Shown here in pieces: positions 54,661-64,000 of a stretch of DNA of 64,000 nt (within the stretch, counting starts at the first letter, position 1; the number at the start of each line of letters is the position of its first letter). The notes beneath the pieces were generated by a model. The model saw nothing but the letters and a program-made list of their open reading frames with translations, was not told the DNA's origin and did not search any database. A program made the position numbers and the translations under genes. The DNA is from Tragulus kanchil (lineage: Eukaryota > Chordata > Mammalia > Artiodactyla > Tragulidae): assembly GCA_022376925.1 (NCBI GenBank), contig JAIOJX010000032.1, positions 198,334,939-198,398,938 on the forward strand, written 5' to 3'.

Positions 54661-56642
54661 CAAACAGAGGAAGGAATCACTGAGTCTTATCTGTTCAAGT
54701 TCAGTTTGGTACAGAGTCATTTTAGTTGCTCAAACTGGGGGAAAATAGAAAACAGTCAAATATAGCAGCTGTCTTATTGCTATCTAATGATACTGTGTAA
54801 GAGTTCAGCTAGGCAGGATTCAAAATCCAATTCCAGTTACTACACTGGGAATTTCAGGTAGACTGAATGTAATTACTTTCTTTGGAGTCAGGCCAGGGTG
54901 TCTGGATTGTGAGAATCTCGATTTGAGCAATTCGTGCCCTGGGACCATTAATGACTAAATGTGCTCCATATCCAAATTCTTGATATTTCACAGCAGCCAG
55001 AAAGAAACTTGAGTAGATTATCTTACTCATCACTCTGATTCCAAACAGAGCAGGATGTATCTCAGGGTGATTTTTGTAGTTGTTGATATGATCTGTGGAA
55101 ATTTTGAGATATTTAAATGGTGAATATTAGCAGATGCAGTCATTAATATTCACTATTTGTCTTATGTTCAAAGGGATTTGTAGCAACTTATAGATTCAAA
55201 CAGTGCAAAATAAAGCATTTGAGGATGAAAGAGAATGGAAAGAATAGATGCTTTTAGGCATCAGAGTTAAGTAGATTACACCATTTTGGAAAGGAGTTTG
55301 GCTTTTGTTTTGTGTCTGAAAAACCAAGGATGAATATATACCAAAATGTGTGATTTCCTTTTATTTATCTTTTGCTGAACCTAGCACATAATAAGTGTGC
55401 TAACAATGTTGAAAAAAAATGAGTGAAAAGATAATCTGTAGAGACTTTTATTCTAATTATAGAAATCAAACAGGAACCCTCTGAGTAGTTTTATATGTTA
55501 AGACCAAAGCAAACAATTTGAACAGTAGCCTTTAGGCATGAGATTAAATTGTTCAACTAAGCCAGCATTGATCCCTAGAAAAATGGGCTGACAGGGGATG
55601 AGATGGCTGGCATCAGCAACTCAATGCACATGCTCTGAGAAAACTCTGGATGATAGTGAAGGCCAGGGAAGACTGATATGCTGTTATGGAATTGCAAAGA
55701 GTCAGAAATAATTTAGAGACTGAACAACAACAAACAAACAGAGGAAGGAATCACTGAGTCTTATCTGTTCAAGTTCAGTTTGGTACAGAGTCATTTTAGT
55801 TGCTCAAACTGGGGGAAAATAGAAAACAGTCAAATATAGCAGCTGTCTTATTGCTATCTAATGATACTGTGTAAGAGTTCAGCTAGGCAGGATTCAAAAT
55901 CCAATTCCAGTTACTACACTGGGAATTTCAGGTAGACTGAATGTAATTACTTTCTTTGGAGTCAGGCCAGGGTGTCTGGATTGTGAGAATCTCGATTTGA
56001 GCAATTCGTGCCCTGGGACCATTAATGACTAAATGTGCTCCATATCCAAATTCTTGATATTTCACAGCAGCCAGAAAGAAACTTGAGTAGATTATCTTAC
56101 TCATCACTCTGATTCCAAACAGAGCAGGATGTATCTCAGGGTGATTTTTGTAGTTGTTGATATGATCTGTGGAAATTTTGAGATATTTAAATGGTGAATA
56201 TTAGCAGATGCAGTCATTAATATTCACTATTTGTCTTATGTTCAAAGGGATTTGTAGCAACTTATAGATTCAAACAGTGCAAAATAAAGCATTTGAGGAT
56301 GAAAGAGAATGGAAAGAATAGATGCTTTTAGGCATCAGAGTTAAGTAGATTACACCATTTTGGAAAGGAGTTTGGCTTTTGTTTTGTGTCTGAAAAACCA
56401 AGGATGAATATATACCAAAATGTGTGATTTCCTTTTATTTATCTTTTGCTGAACCTAGCACATAATAAGTGTGCTAACAATGTTGAAAAAAAATGAGTGA
56501 AAAGATAATCTGTAGAGACTTTTATTCTAATTATAGAAATCAAACAGGAACCCTCTGAGTAGTTTTATATGTTAAGACCAAAGCAAACAATTTGAACAGT
56601 AGCCTTTAGGCATGAGATTAAATTGTTCAACTAAGCCAGCAT
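54507..56642. repeat. Direct tandem duplication 16 (1074-1075-base offset)
   Basis: Copy A is 54507-55568 and copy B 55582-56642, with a 13-base joint (TGATCCCTAGAAA). A reads ATGCGTCTGAGCAAAC where B reads ATGCTCTGAGAAAAC, a difference close to the start of B. The rest matches. Confidence 0.95.
54661..55568. other. Unassigned sequence (copy to 56642)
   Basis: This is unique AT-rich DNA right of the BovB. No repeat family or exon can be supported. Confidence 0.5.
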
Positions 56643-58620
56643 CCCTTATGTTTTCTTTCTTTCCACATTTCCAAACTTCAGACATAGCTAAACATGCCTT
56701 AAAAATCTAGAAACTGAGTCAACGTAAATATTTAATTCAAGGGATTTCTAAGAATTGGCATTGTTGTAAAGGAAAGTAAAACCCAGCTCTTGCTTTGAAG
56801 GAGAAACCATCCAGGAAGGCAATTTGCAAATGTAACTCACCCCTGAAAAACAAACAAAACATCCCAACAAAGCCTGATATTCAAGGCACTACATGAAAAA
56901 TGTCACAAAGAGTACAAAAAGGTTTGGGGTAGCATATAATGGTTTAAAGAAGGAAGAACTCAGCTAGGAATTGGGGAGATTAGGCACAATTAACCTGGAG
57001 AGGCAGATTGGATTTCTAATGTAGGAGGTAGGAGGTAGGTTGCCAATCCAGGCAGAAATCACAATCAAAATGACCCAGCATGTTCTGGTATTAAATAAAG
57101 GTACAGTTTGAATTATTGGATGCTTACATGTAGGATAAAAGATTATTGTATGAGTGATTGGGACTACATTTTGGATAGTCTTAAATGTCAGAAAAAGGTC
57201 ATGGAATCCCCAGCTATAGAAGGTTACCTGTATACTTTCTAAAAGAGACAAGGGCAGCATGAGAGATAGAACTTAGAGCTAAATGGCTTTGAGTTGTTCA
57301 AATGATAAGAAATATTTGCCATATTTGGGCACTTTTAGTTGGAGTATGACAGGAAATTTTTTTGTCTCTTTTTAGCCAATAGATATAATTTTATAAGGAA
57401 TAAGTTCAAAGCACTATGCTTGAGTATATAAACAGAATCATTATAAATCATTATCGAGGAAAAACTCTTATTACCAATAGAAAATATGGCTAATAGTTGT
57501 TTTAACAATGTGTCCTTTGGAAAGGAGTTTGGCTTTTGTTTTGTGTCTGAAAACCAAGGATGAATATATACCAAAATGTGTGATTTCCTTTTATTTATCT
57601 TTTGCTGAACCTAGCACATAATAAGTGTGCTAACAATGTTGAAAAAATGAGTGAAAAGATAATCTGTAGAGACTTTTATTCTAATTATAGAAATCAAACA
57701 GGAACCCTCTGAGTAGTTTTATATGTTAAGACCAAAGCAAACAATTTGAACAGTAGCCTTTAGGCATGAGATTAAATTGTTCAACTAAGCCAGCATCCCT
57801 TATGTTTTCTTTCTTTCCACATTTCCAAACTTCAGACATAGCTAAACATGCCTTAAAAATCTAGAAACTGAGTCAACGTAAATATTTAATTCAAGGGATT
57901 TCTAAGAATTGGCATTGTTGTAAAGGAAAGTAAAACCCAGCTCTTGCTTTGAAGGAGAAACCATCCAGGAAGGCAATTTGCAAATGTAACTCACCCCTGA
58001 AAAACAAACAAAACATCCCAACAAAGCCTGATATTCAAGGCACTACATGAAAAATGTCACAAAGAGTACAAAAAGGTTTGGGGTAGCATATAATGGTTTA
58101 AAGAAGGAAGAACTCAGCTAGGAATTGGGGAGATTAGGCACAATTAACCTGGAGAGGCAGATTGGATTTCTAATGTAGGAGGTAGGAGGTAGGTTGCCAA
58201 TCCAGGCAGAAATCACAATCAAAATGACCCAGCATGTTCTGGTATTAAATAAAGGTACAGTTTGAATTATTGGATGCTTACATGTAGGATAAAAGATTAT
58301 TGTATGAGTGATTGGGACTACATTTTGGATAGTCTTAAATGTCAGAAAAAGGTCATGGAATCCCCAGCTATAGAAGGTTACCTGTATACTTTCTAAAAGA
58401 GACAAGGGCAGCATGAGAGATAGAACTTAGAGCTAAATGGCTTTGAGTTGTTCAAATGATAAGAAATATTTGCCATATTTGGGCACTTTTAGTTGGAGTA
58501 TGACAGGAAATTTTTTTGTCTCTTTTTAGCCAATAGATATAATTTTATAAGGAATAAGTTCAAAGCACTATGCTTGAGTATATAAACAGAATCATTATAA
58601 AAATCATTATCGAGGAAAAA
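56358..58620. repeat. Direct tandem duplication 17 (1154-1157-base offset)
   Basis: Copy A is 56358 to about 57465 and copy B about 57516-58620. Length changes are in A runs (CTGAAAAACC/CTGAAAACC, GAAAAAAAATGAG/GAAAAAATGAG), and B has AAAAATCATTATCG for AAATCATTATCG. The joint (about 57466-57515, around 50 bases) is the longest of the set. The start lies in duplication 16 copy B, so 56358-56642 is present three times. Confidence 0.95.
56643..57465. other. Unassigned sequence (copy at 57797-58620)
   Basis: This is unique AT-rich DNA. A small tandem GTAGGAGGTAGGAGGTAGG lies near 57023. The 98-codon minus-strand frame at 56964-57260, identical at 58118-58414, has no domain that I can identify and no coding context. 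Confidence 0.5.
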
Positions 58621-60713
58621 AACAAAATAATAGTTGAAAAAGAAATCAGATCCTATACATAGAAAGAGATACAATGTTACAGAGATAGCCGATTGGAGAA
58701 AAGTTGTCTCTCACTGATAGAATCTTGCATTTCATTCCCTCTGACCAACTACTGAGATCTCTTTCTTTAAAAAGCATATTATCGGCATTCCTTACAAAAC
58801 ACAACTCTAATAAGCGAATGGCACAAAGTATTAAGCAGTATTTTAATAATAATTTGACATCATAATCTTGTGACTTGAAGTGCCAAAAGAAATCTGTCAT
58901 CCAATGGCTGTTTTGATATTATTTGCAATAGTGAATCTGACTTTTAGGTTCGACTTTCATTGTTATCGTTAATAAAGAAATACTTCTACCTTGACCATTC
59001 AAATAAAAGGGAGATGTGTCTTTTGCTTCTGTTGTGTCATTTCAGTTAGTGGAAGATGAAATTCTTGGTAACTTTTTGTCAAACTCTATAGTTATTAAAA
59101 TTTTTTTGTTTAAGCTAAAGATATAATTCTTATGACGCTTTGTTTTCATTTGATGTTCATTTTGACATGTCTGCCTTATGTTCTTTTTGTCTATGAGTTC
59201 TGTTTTACTCTTGTCATTTCTAGTGTGAATTAAATTTTTCAAGTCAATAAGCAGCAGGATTAATACAAGAACCATCAATTTCATGACCAGAAATCCATGA
59301 GATTACTAGCGAGGCACTTTGGTTTAAGGGCCCATAATGGGTGTCTTTTTTTTTTTTCCCCTTTCTTTTTTAACCATTTCAAAGAAAAAATTTCAACAAA
59401 ATAAAATGGATACTGAAAAATTAAATTCATGCTTCTTAAGCATCTACATTCAGTGCTGAGTTTGGTATTATAAAAGTATAAGCTCTGTAGTAAGCAACAA
59501 AATGGGAAAGGAAAAGAAATATTAGAGGAGCCAAACAAGTACCTTTAAAAAAATTATACTCTAGGCCAAAAGCCCCCACAAAGTGCTGTATTTTATATAA
59601 TGAAATATTTGCCATATTTGGGCACTTTTAGTTGGAGTATGACAGGAAATTTTTTTGTCTCTTTTTAGCCAATAGATATAATTTTATAAGGAATAAGTTC
59701 AAAGCACTATGCTTGAGTATATAAACAGAATCATTATAAAAATCATTATCGAGGAAAAAAACAAAATAATAGTTGAAAAAGAAATCAGATCCTATACATA
59801 GAAAGAGATACAATGTTACAGAGATAGCCGATTGGAGAAAAGTTGTCTCTCACTGATAGAATCTTGCATTTCATTCCCTCTGACCAACTACTGAGATCTC
59901 TTTCTTTAAAAAGCATATTATCGGCATTCCTTACAAAACACAACTCTAATAAGCGAATGGCACAAAGTATTAAGCAGTATTTTAATAATAATTTGACATC
60001 ATAATCTTGTGACTTGAAGTGCCAAAAGAAATCTGTCATCCAATGGCTGTTTTGATATTATTTGCAATAGTGAATCTGACTTTTAGGTTCGACTTTCATT
60101 GTTATCGTTAATAAAGAAATACTTCTACCTTGACCATTCAAATAAAAGGGAGATGTGTCTTTTGCTTCTGTTGTGTCATTTCAGTTAGTGGAAGATGAAA
60201 TTCTTGGTAACTTTTTGTCAAACTCTATAGTTATTAAAATTTTTTTGTTTAAGCTAAAGATATAATTCTTATGACGCTTTGTTTTCATTTGATGTTCATT
60301 TTGACATGTCTGCCTTATGTTCTTTTTGTCTATGAGTTCTGTTTTACTCTTGTCATTTCTAGTGTGAATTAAATTTTTCAAGTCAATAAGCAGCAGGATT
60401 AATACAAGAACCATCAATTTCATGACCAGAAATCCATGAGATTACTAGCGAGGCACTTTGGTTTAAGGGCCCATAATGGGTGTCTTTTTTTTTTTTCCCC
60501 TTTCTTTTTTAACCATTTCAAAGAAAAAATTTCAACAAAATAAAATGGATACTGAAAAATTAAATTCATGCTTCTTAAGCATCTACATTCAGTGCTGAGT
60601 TTGGTATTATAAAAGTATAAGCTCTGTAGTAAGCAACAAAATGGGAAAGGAAAAGAAATATTAGAGGAGCCAAACAAGTACCTTTAAAAAAAATTATACT
60701 CTAGGCCAAAAGC
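58463..60713. repeat. Direct tandem duplication 18 (1139-1140-base offset)
   Basis: Copy A is 58463-59573 and copy B 59602-60713. After GGCCAAAAGC copy A jumps about 38 bases relative to B and then continues ACAAAGTGCTGTATTTTA as B does at 60757-60773. The end of A is therefore an internally deleted version of B rather than foreign sequence. Confidence 0.95.
58621..59573. other. AT-rich unassigned sequence (copy at 59760-60713)
   Basis: This is AT-rich DNA with several 60-85-codon minus-strand frames that are repeated in the second copy. None shows a known domain, and the base composition is enough to explain them. Confidence 0.5.
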
Positions 60714-60937
60714 ACCACGTGTGCCCTCCCTCTCTTTAAATAAAAGGTGGATAACAAAGTGCTGTATTTTAAAACAGCCATGTTCTATAGCAGCTGAATC
60801 TTTATAAGGCAAATTTTCATATTTTTGCCAGTACCACGAAAAAAATTAACTTAGGCAGGGACACATTTAATCAGAGCAATGCTGTATCATAGGTTAGTTA
60901 GAATTTATTTCATGTAAGAAAATGATAAATGCCATAA
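60714..60937. other. Unassigned sequence
   Basis: This is unique DNA between the end of duplication 18 copy B and the MIR. No feature can be named. Confidence 0.45.
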
Positions 60938-61008
60938 TTGAATTCTCACTATCTTTTAGTGCTAAAGGCTTTATGCGTATAATTTCATTTTACCTTTACC
61001 ATCATCTT
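60938..61008 (-). mobile_element. MIR SINE part, interrupted by BovB (copy 62021-62090)
   Basis: GAATTCTCACTATCTTTTAG, GTGCTAAAGGCTTTATGCG and TAATTTCATTTTACC match the reversed MIR 3' region. It stops at the BovB target site. The same MIR part in its paralogue near 63069-63265 is uninterrupted. Confidence 0.7.
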
Positions 61009-61395
61009 GCTGTCATTGTTCAGTCACTTACTTGTGTTCAACTCTGTGACCCCATGGACTGCAGCATGTCAGGCTTTGTGCCTTCACTATCTTCCTGAGT
61101 TTACTCAGACTCATGTCCATTGAGTCAGTGATGCCATTCAACCCCCTCATCCTCTGCCAGCCCTTTCTCCTCCTGCCCTCCGTCTTTCCCAGCATCAGGG
61201 TCTTTTCCTGTGAGTAGGTTCTTCACATCAGGTGGCCAAAGTATTGGAACTTCAACTTCAGCATCAGTCCATCCAGTGAATATTCAGGGTTGATTTCCTT
61301 TAGGATTGACTGGTTTGATCTCCTTGCAGTCCAAGGGATTCTCAAGAGTCTTCTCCAGCACCAAAATTTGAAGCCATCAATTCTTTAGCACTCAG
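61009..61395 (-). mobile_element. BovB LINE 3' end, cut by duplication joint (copy A)
   Basis: Reversed BovB 3' UTR and C-terminal sequence (TGTTCAGTCACTTACTTG, CCATGGACTGCAGCATG, CCAGCATCAGGGTCTTTTCC, CATCAGGTGGCCAAAGTATT) runs until the joint. The complete insertion is the copy at 62091. Confidence 0.92.
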
Positions 61396-62090
61396 TTCTT
61401 GGTTCTAGACAGGATTTTTTTATGAGTTCTGTTTTCCCTTGATTTCTAGTGTGAATTAAATTTTTCAAGTCAATAGGCAGCAGGATTAATACAAGAACCA
61501 TCAATTTCATGACCAGAAATCCATGAGATTACTAGCGAGGCACTTTGGTTTAAGGGCCCATAATGGGTGTCTTTTTTTTTCCCTTTCTTTTTAACCATTT
61601 CAAAGAAAAAATTTCAACAAAATAAAATGGATACTGAAAAATTAAATTCATGCTTCTTAAGCATCTACATTCAGTGCTGAGTTTGGTATTATAAAAGTAT
61701 AAGCTCTGTAGTAAGCAACAAAATGGGAAAGGAAAAGAAATATTAGAGGAGCCAAACAAGTACCTTTAAAAAAAATTATACTCTAGGCCAAAAGCACCAC
61801 GTGTGCCCTCCCTCTCTTTAAATAAAAGGTGGATAACAAAGTGCTGTATTTTAAAACAGCCATGTTCTATAGCAGCTGAATCTTTATAAGGCAAATTTTC
61901 ATATTTTTGCCAGTACCACGAAAAAAATTAACTTAGGCAGGGACACATTTAATCAGAGCAATGCTGTATCATAGGTTAGTTAGAATTTATTTCATGTAAG
62001 AAAATGATAAATGCCATAATTGAATTCTCACTATCTTTTAGTGCTAAAGGCTTTATGCGTATAATTTCATTTTACCTTTACCATCATCTT

Positions 62091-62824
62091 GCTGTCATTG
62101 TTCAGTCACTTACTTGTGTTCAACTCTGTGACCCCATGGACTGCAGCATGTCAGGCTTTGTGCCTTCACTATCTTCCTGAGTTTACTCAGACTCATGTCC
62201 ATTGAGTCAGTGATGCCATTCAACCCCCTCATCCTCTGCCAGCCCTTTCTCCTCCTGCCCTCCGTCTTTCCCAGCATCAGGGTCTTTTCCTGTGAGTAGG
62301 TTCTTCACATCAGGTGGCCAAAGTATTGGAACTTCAACTTCAGCATCAGTCCATCCAGTGAATATTCAGGGTTGATTTCCTTTAGGATTGACTGGTTTGA
62401 TCTCCTTGCAGTCCAAGGGACTCTCAAGAGTCTTCTCCAGCACCAGTTTGAAGCCATCAATTCTTTAGCACTCAGCCTTCTTTATGGTTCAACTATCACA
62501 TCTGCGCATGACTACTGGAAAAACCATAGCTTTGACTATACAGACCTTTGTTGGTAAAGTGGTATCTCTGGTTTCTGATATGCTCTCTGAGTTTGTTAAA
62601 GCATTTCTTCCAAGAAGCAAGGATCTTTTAATGTCATGGTTGCAGTCATTGGCCACAGTGATTTTGGAGCCCAAGAAAATAAAATCTTCCATTGTTTCCA
62701 TTTTCTTTGCAGTGCTTTTTGAACACTGAGTTTTAAACCAGTTTTTCACTCTCCTCTTTCACCTCCATCAAGAGGCTCTTTAATTCCTCTTTTCTTTCTG
62801 CCATCATCTGATCATTCTAGCCCC
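62091..62824 (-). mobile_element. BovB LINE 3' end, complete insertion with target-site duplication
   Basis: This is a 5'-truncated BovB on the minus strand. The ORF C-terminus is readable at 62489-62749 as MEDFIFLGSKITVANDCNHD, IKRSLLLGRNALTNS and LPTKVCIVKAMVFPVVM, followed by the 3' UTR to 62091. An 11-base perfect target-site duplication ACCATCATCTT flanks it at 62080-62090 and 62825-62835. The reading frame is only part of the RT C-terminus, so it cannot be active. Confidence 0.94.
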
Positions 62825-62835
62825 ACCATCATCTT

Positions 62836-62994
62836 AGAAAATGTTATCAAAATTAAGCAAAATTGAATTGTTAATTTTGGTGTTTGAAATTTAAAAACAT
62901 CTTATTAAATACTTTTATAAAAATAGCATCATTTATACTTCTCATGTTCATTACATTTAAATGCCTATGTAAAAAGAGAGCATGATCCTTACAT
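62836..62994. other. AT-rich sequence right of BovB
   Basis: The first bases (AGAAAATGTTATCA) continue the MIR-containing paralogue interrupted by the BovB; the rest is AT-rich and unassigned. Confidence 0.5.
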
Positions 62995-63265
62995 GTTATT
63001 TCATCAGACAATGCTATATCAGAAGATAGTTAGATGTTAATGTAAGGAAATTACAAACATCATAACTGAACTCTCACCACAGCTGAACTCTCACCGTCCT
63101 TCACAGGGCTAAGGGCTTTATGGCATTCCCATCATCTTTACTATCATCTTGGGAAGTGTTATCATTCTGACAGATGAGGAAATTCAAGCCTCAAGAGGTT
63201 TAATTCTAAAGATCATTCACTCGGACCCATTTGTAGAAATTGTAGGGCCTGGATGGGATATAAAT
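62995..63265 (-). mobile_element. MIR SINE with flank, paralogue of 61945-62090
   Basis: The reversed MIR core reads GAACTCTCACCGTCCTTCAC, GGGCTAAGGGCTTTATGGC, CTGACAGATGAGGAAATTCA and CTCAAGAGGTTTAATTC. The DNA to its left (CAATGCTATATCAGAAGATA) also matches the region left of the other MIR at about 75%, so this is part of an old duplication and not two independent MIR insertions. Confidence 0.7.
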
Positions 63266-63980
63266 AAAGGACTTCATGCCATATGGCAGACTATTTAATA
63301 GTAATAATAACTATTATAAGATATTATATATTATTATATAATATATTATATAATATATTGTATATTATATATTATTATTATATTATATTATAATATATTA
63401 TTATATTATGAGTTATGTGGTAACTTAGTTATCACAGTGATAAGAAAATATATTGTATTCCTCTATTCTGATGCATGCACTTTTATTGAAATAAATCTGA
63501 AAAATACACAAAAATCTAGACTTTTTTATTATGAAATGCTGAAAAAATATTAAAGTGATTAAACTTAATAATTACTGTGTATTTTTGCGTATTCTGTCTC
63601 TGGACTAAGAATATTTGAATCAGTAATAACATAAGAAAATAAGAAATTATTATTATGTATATTCCATTTTCTTGTCTTTAGCACAATAATTATGTTGTTA
63701 TAAACAAAATTTTTCACAAAATCTGTATTCTATCAGTATAATGATCCAAAGGATTAAAAAAATACAGCATAATTGTATTGAAAGTGTGGAATATTTGCAT
63801 GTATTTTGCCAAAATTCAAATGCTATGTACCTAATATATTTTATCAAAGCTATAAATTAAAATAAATATAAAGGATCAAACCATTGTGTTTCAAATTTAC
63901 ATTCATAGTCTTCTAAAATATTTAAAGTATTAAATTTAGAGAGCCAAATATAAGCATACTTAAAGAATATTAAAATAATT
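63266..63980. other. AT-rich sequence with TA/TAT simple repeat
   Basis: A low-complexity TATTA/TATAATA tract lies at about 63297-63411. The rest is AT-rich and unassigned. Confidence 0.6.
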
Positions 63981-64000
63981 GGATTTCCCAGGTGGTGCTA
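63981..64000 (+). mobile_element. Bov-tA SINE head, cut by window end
   Basis: GGATTTCCCAGGTGGTGCTA is the start of a Bov-tA tRNA-like head. The body would lie beyond the window. Confidence 0.75.

Larger units (their letters stand above)
60331..62475. repeat. Direct tandem duplication 19 (1080-1090-base offset)
   Basis: Copy A is 60331-61395 and copy B 61421-62475. This pair has the most differences: B lacks bases near its start (ACTCTTGTCATTTC/CCCTTGATTTC), has AATAGGCAGC for AATAAGCAGC, a shorter T run (61571) and CACCAGTTTGAAG for CACCAAAATTTGAAG. The changes still concentrate in homopolymers and at the ends. Confidence 0.94.

Noticed and set aside
56964..58414. Duplicated 98-codon minus-strand frame as a small gene family
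   Set aside because: The two frames are the same sequence in copies A and B of duplication 17. There is no domain, no start context and no sign of coding constraint.
415..62475. CRISPR array or satellite array
   Set aside because: Repeats are about 1.1 kb, each pair has a different sequence, and there are no short repeats with spacers. The rest of the window is plainly mammalian.

Overview
This is nuclear DNA from a ruminant mammal (a pecoran such as cattle, buffalo, bison, sheep, goat or deer; I cannot fix the species). The evidence is the repeat content: BovB (RTE-type) LINEs on both strands, many Bov-tA SINEs with the tRNA-Glu-like head and the Bov-A body shared with the BovB 3' end, CHR/CHRL-type tRNA-Glu SINEs, and older mammalian L1, MIR, MER5A-type and LTR-type remnants. 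I found no convincing protein-coding exon, no CpG island and no intact host gene. Every long reading frame that I recognise is a decayed LINE fragment or a frame through a SINE. The window reads as intergenic or intronic DNA. The only RNA-gene-like sequence is a U6 snRNA copy, present twice, with about seven changes and no visible U6 promoter.

The dominant structure is not a gene system. The window is a chain of about 20 pieces. The last 1.05-1.2 kb of each piece is repeated, nearly identically and in direct orientation, as the first 1.05-1.2 kb of the next. I mapped 19 such tandem pairs (A copy / B copy): 415-1562/1606-2752; 2720-3855/3856-4987; 8538-9655/9657-10772; 10362-11486/11510-12635; 14695-15748/15780-16833; 16907-17978/17990-19062; 20145-21283/21300-22438; 22277-23415/23416-24556; 24542-25603/25630-26694; 31612-32770/32794-33959; 35109-36195/36196-37287; 39979-41185/41186-42392; 44287-45351/45401-46480; 49886-51071/51072-52254; 52151-53197/53229-54275; 54507-55568/55582-56642; 56358-57465/57516-58620; 58463-59573/59602-60713; 60331-61395/61421-62475. 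The uniform length, the near identity, the differences mostly in homopolymers or at copy ends, and the scrambled 0-51 base joints all fit unmerged overlaps between assembly contigs. About 21.5 kb of the 64 kb is then redundant and the true locus would be about 42.5 kb. A real, very recent burst of duplication is much less likely but can be tested.

Layout. 1-5000: AT-rich DNA, an old interspersed repeat, a CHRL SINE, the U6 copy and a Bov-tA. 5318-8010: minus-strand L1 (ORF2 C-terminus and 3' UTR) interrupted by a CHR SINE with a clean target-site duplication. 8010-12900: old L1-type plus-strand sequence with a Bov-tA. 12961-17618: a large BovB insertion whose 5' half (5' UTR and endonuclease, plus strand) is inverted relative to its 3' half (reverse transcriptase, minus strand), the signature of twin priming. 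19.1-20.4 kb: MIR and a BovB 3' end. 22.4-31.6 kb: mostly unassigned DNA with MIR, L1, CHRL and Bov-tA fragments. 31.7-33.8 kb: BovB reverse-transcriptase fragment. 34.4-34.6 kb: microsatellite. 38.35-38.9 kb: a repeat-free block that may be a conserved non-coding element, with a 15-bp-stem inverted repeat. 39.0-43.3 kb: CHRL, Bov-tA, LTR-type and MER5A-type repeats and unassigned sequence. 45-50 kb: CHR and CHRL SINEs and L1 3' ends with nested SINEs. 50.8-54.7 kb: MIR, CHR SINE and a BovB 3' end. 54.7-60.9 kb: unassigned AT-rich DNA. 60.9-63.3 kb: an old tandem duplication carrying MIRs, one copy later split by a BovB. The window ends in the head of another Bov-tA.

Nothing here works together as a pathway. 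The biology is retrotransposition history, overlaid by what is most likely an assembly defect.
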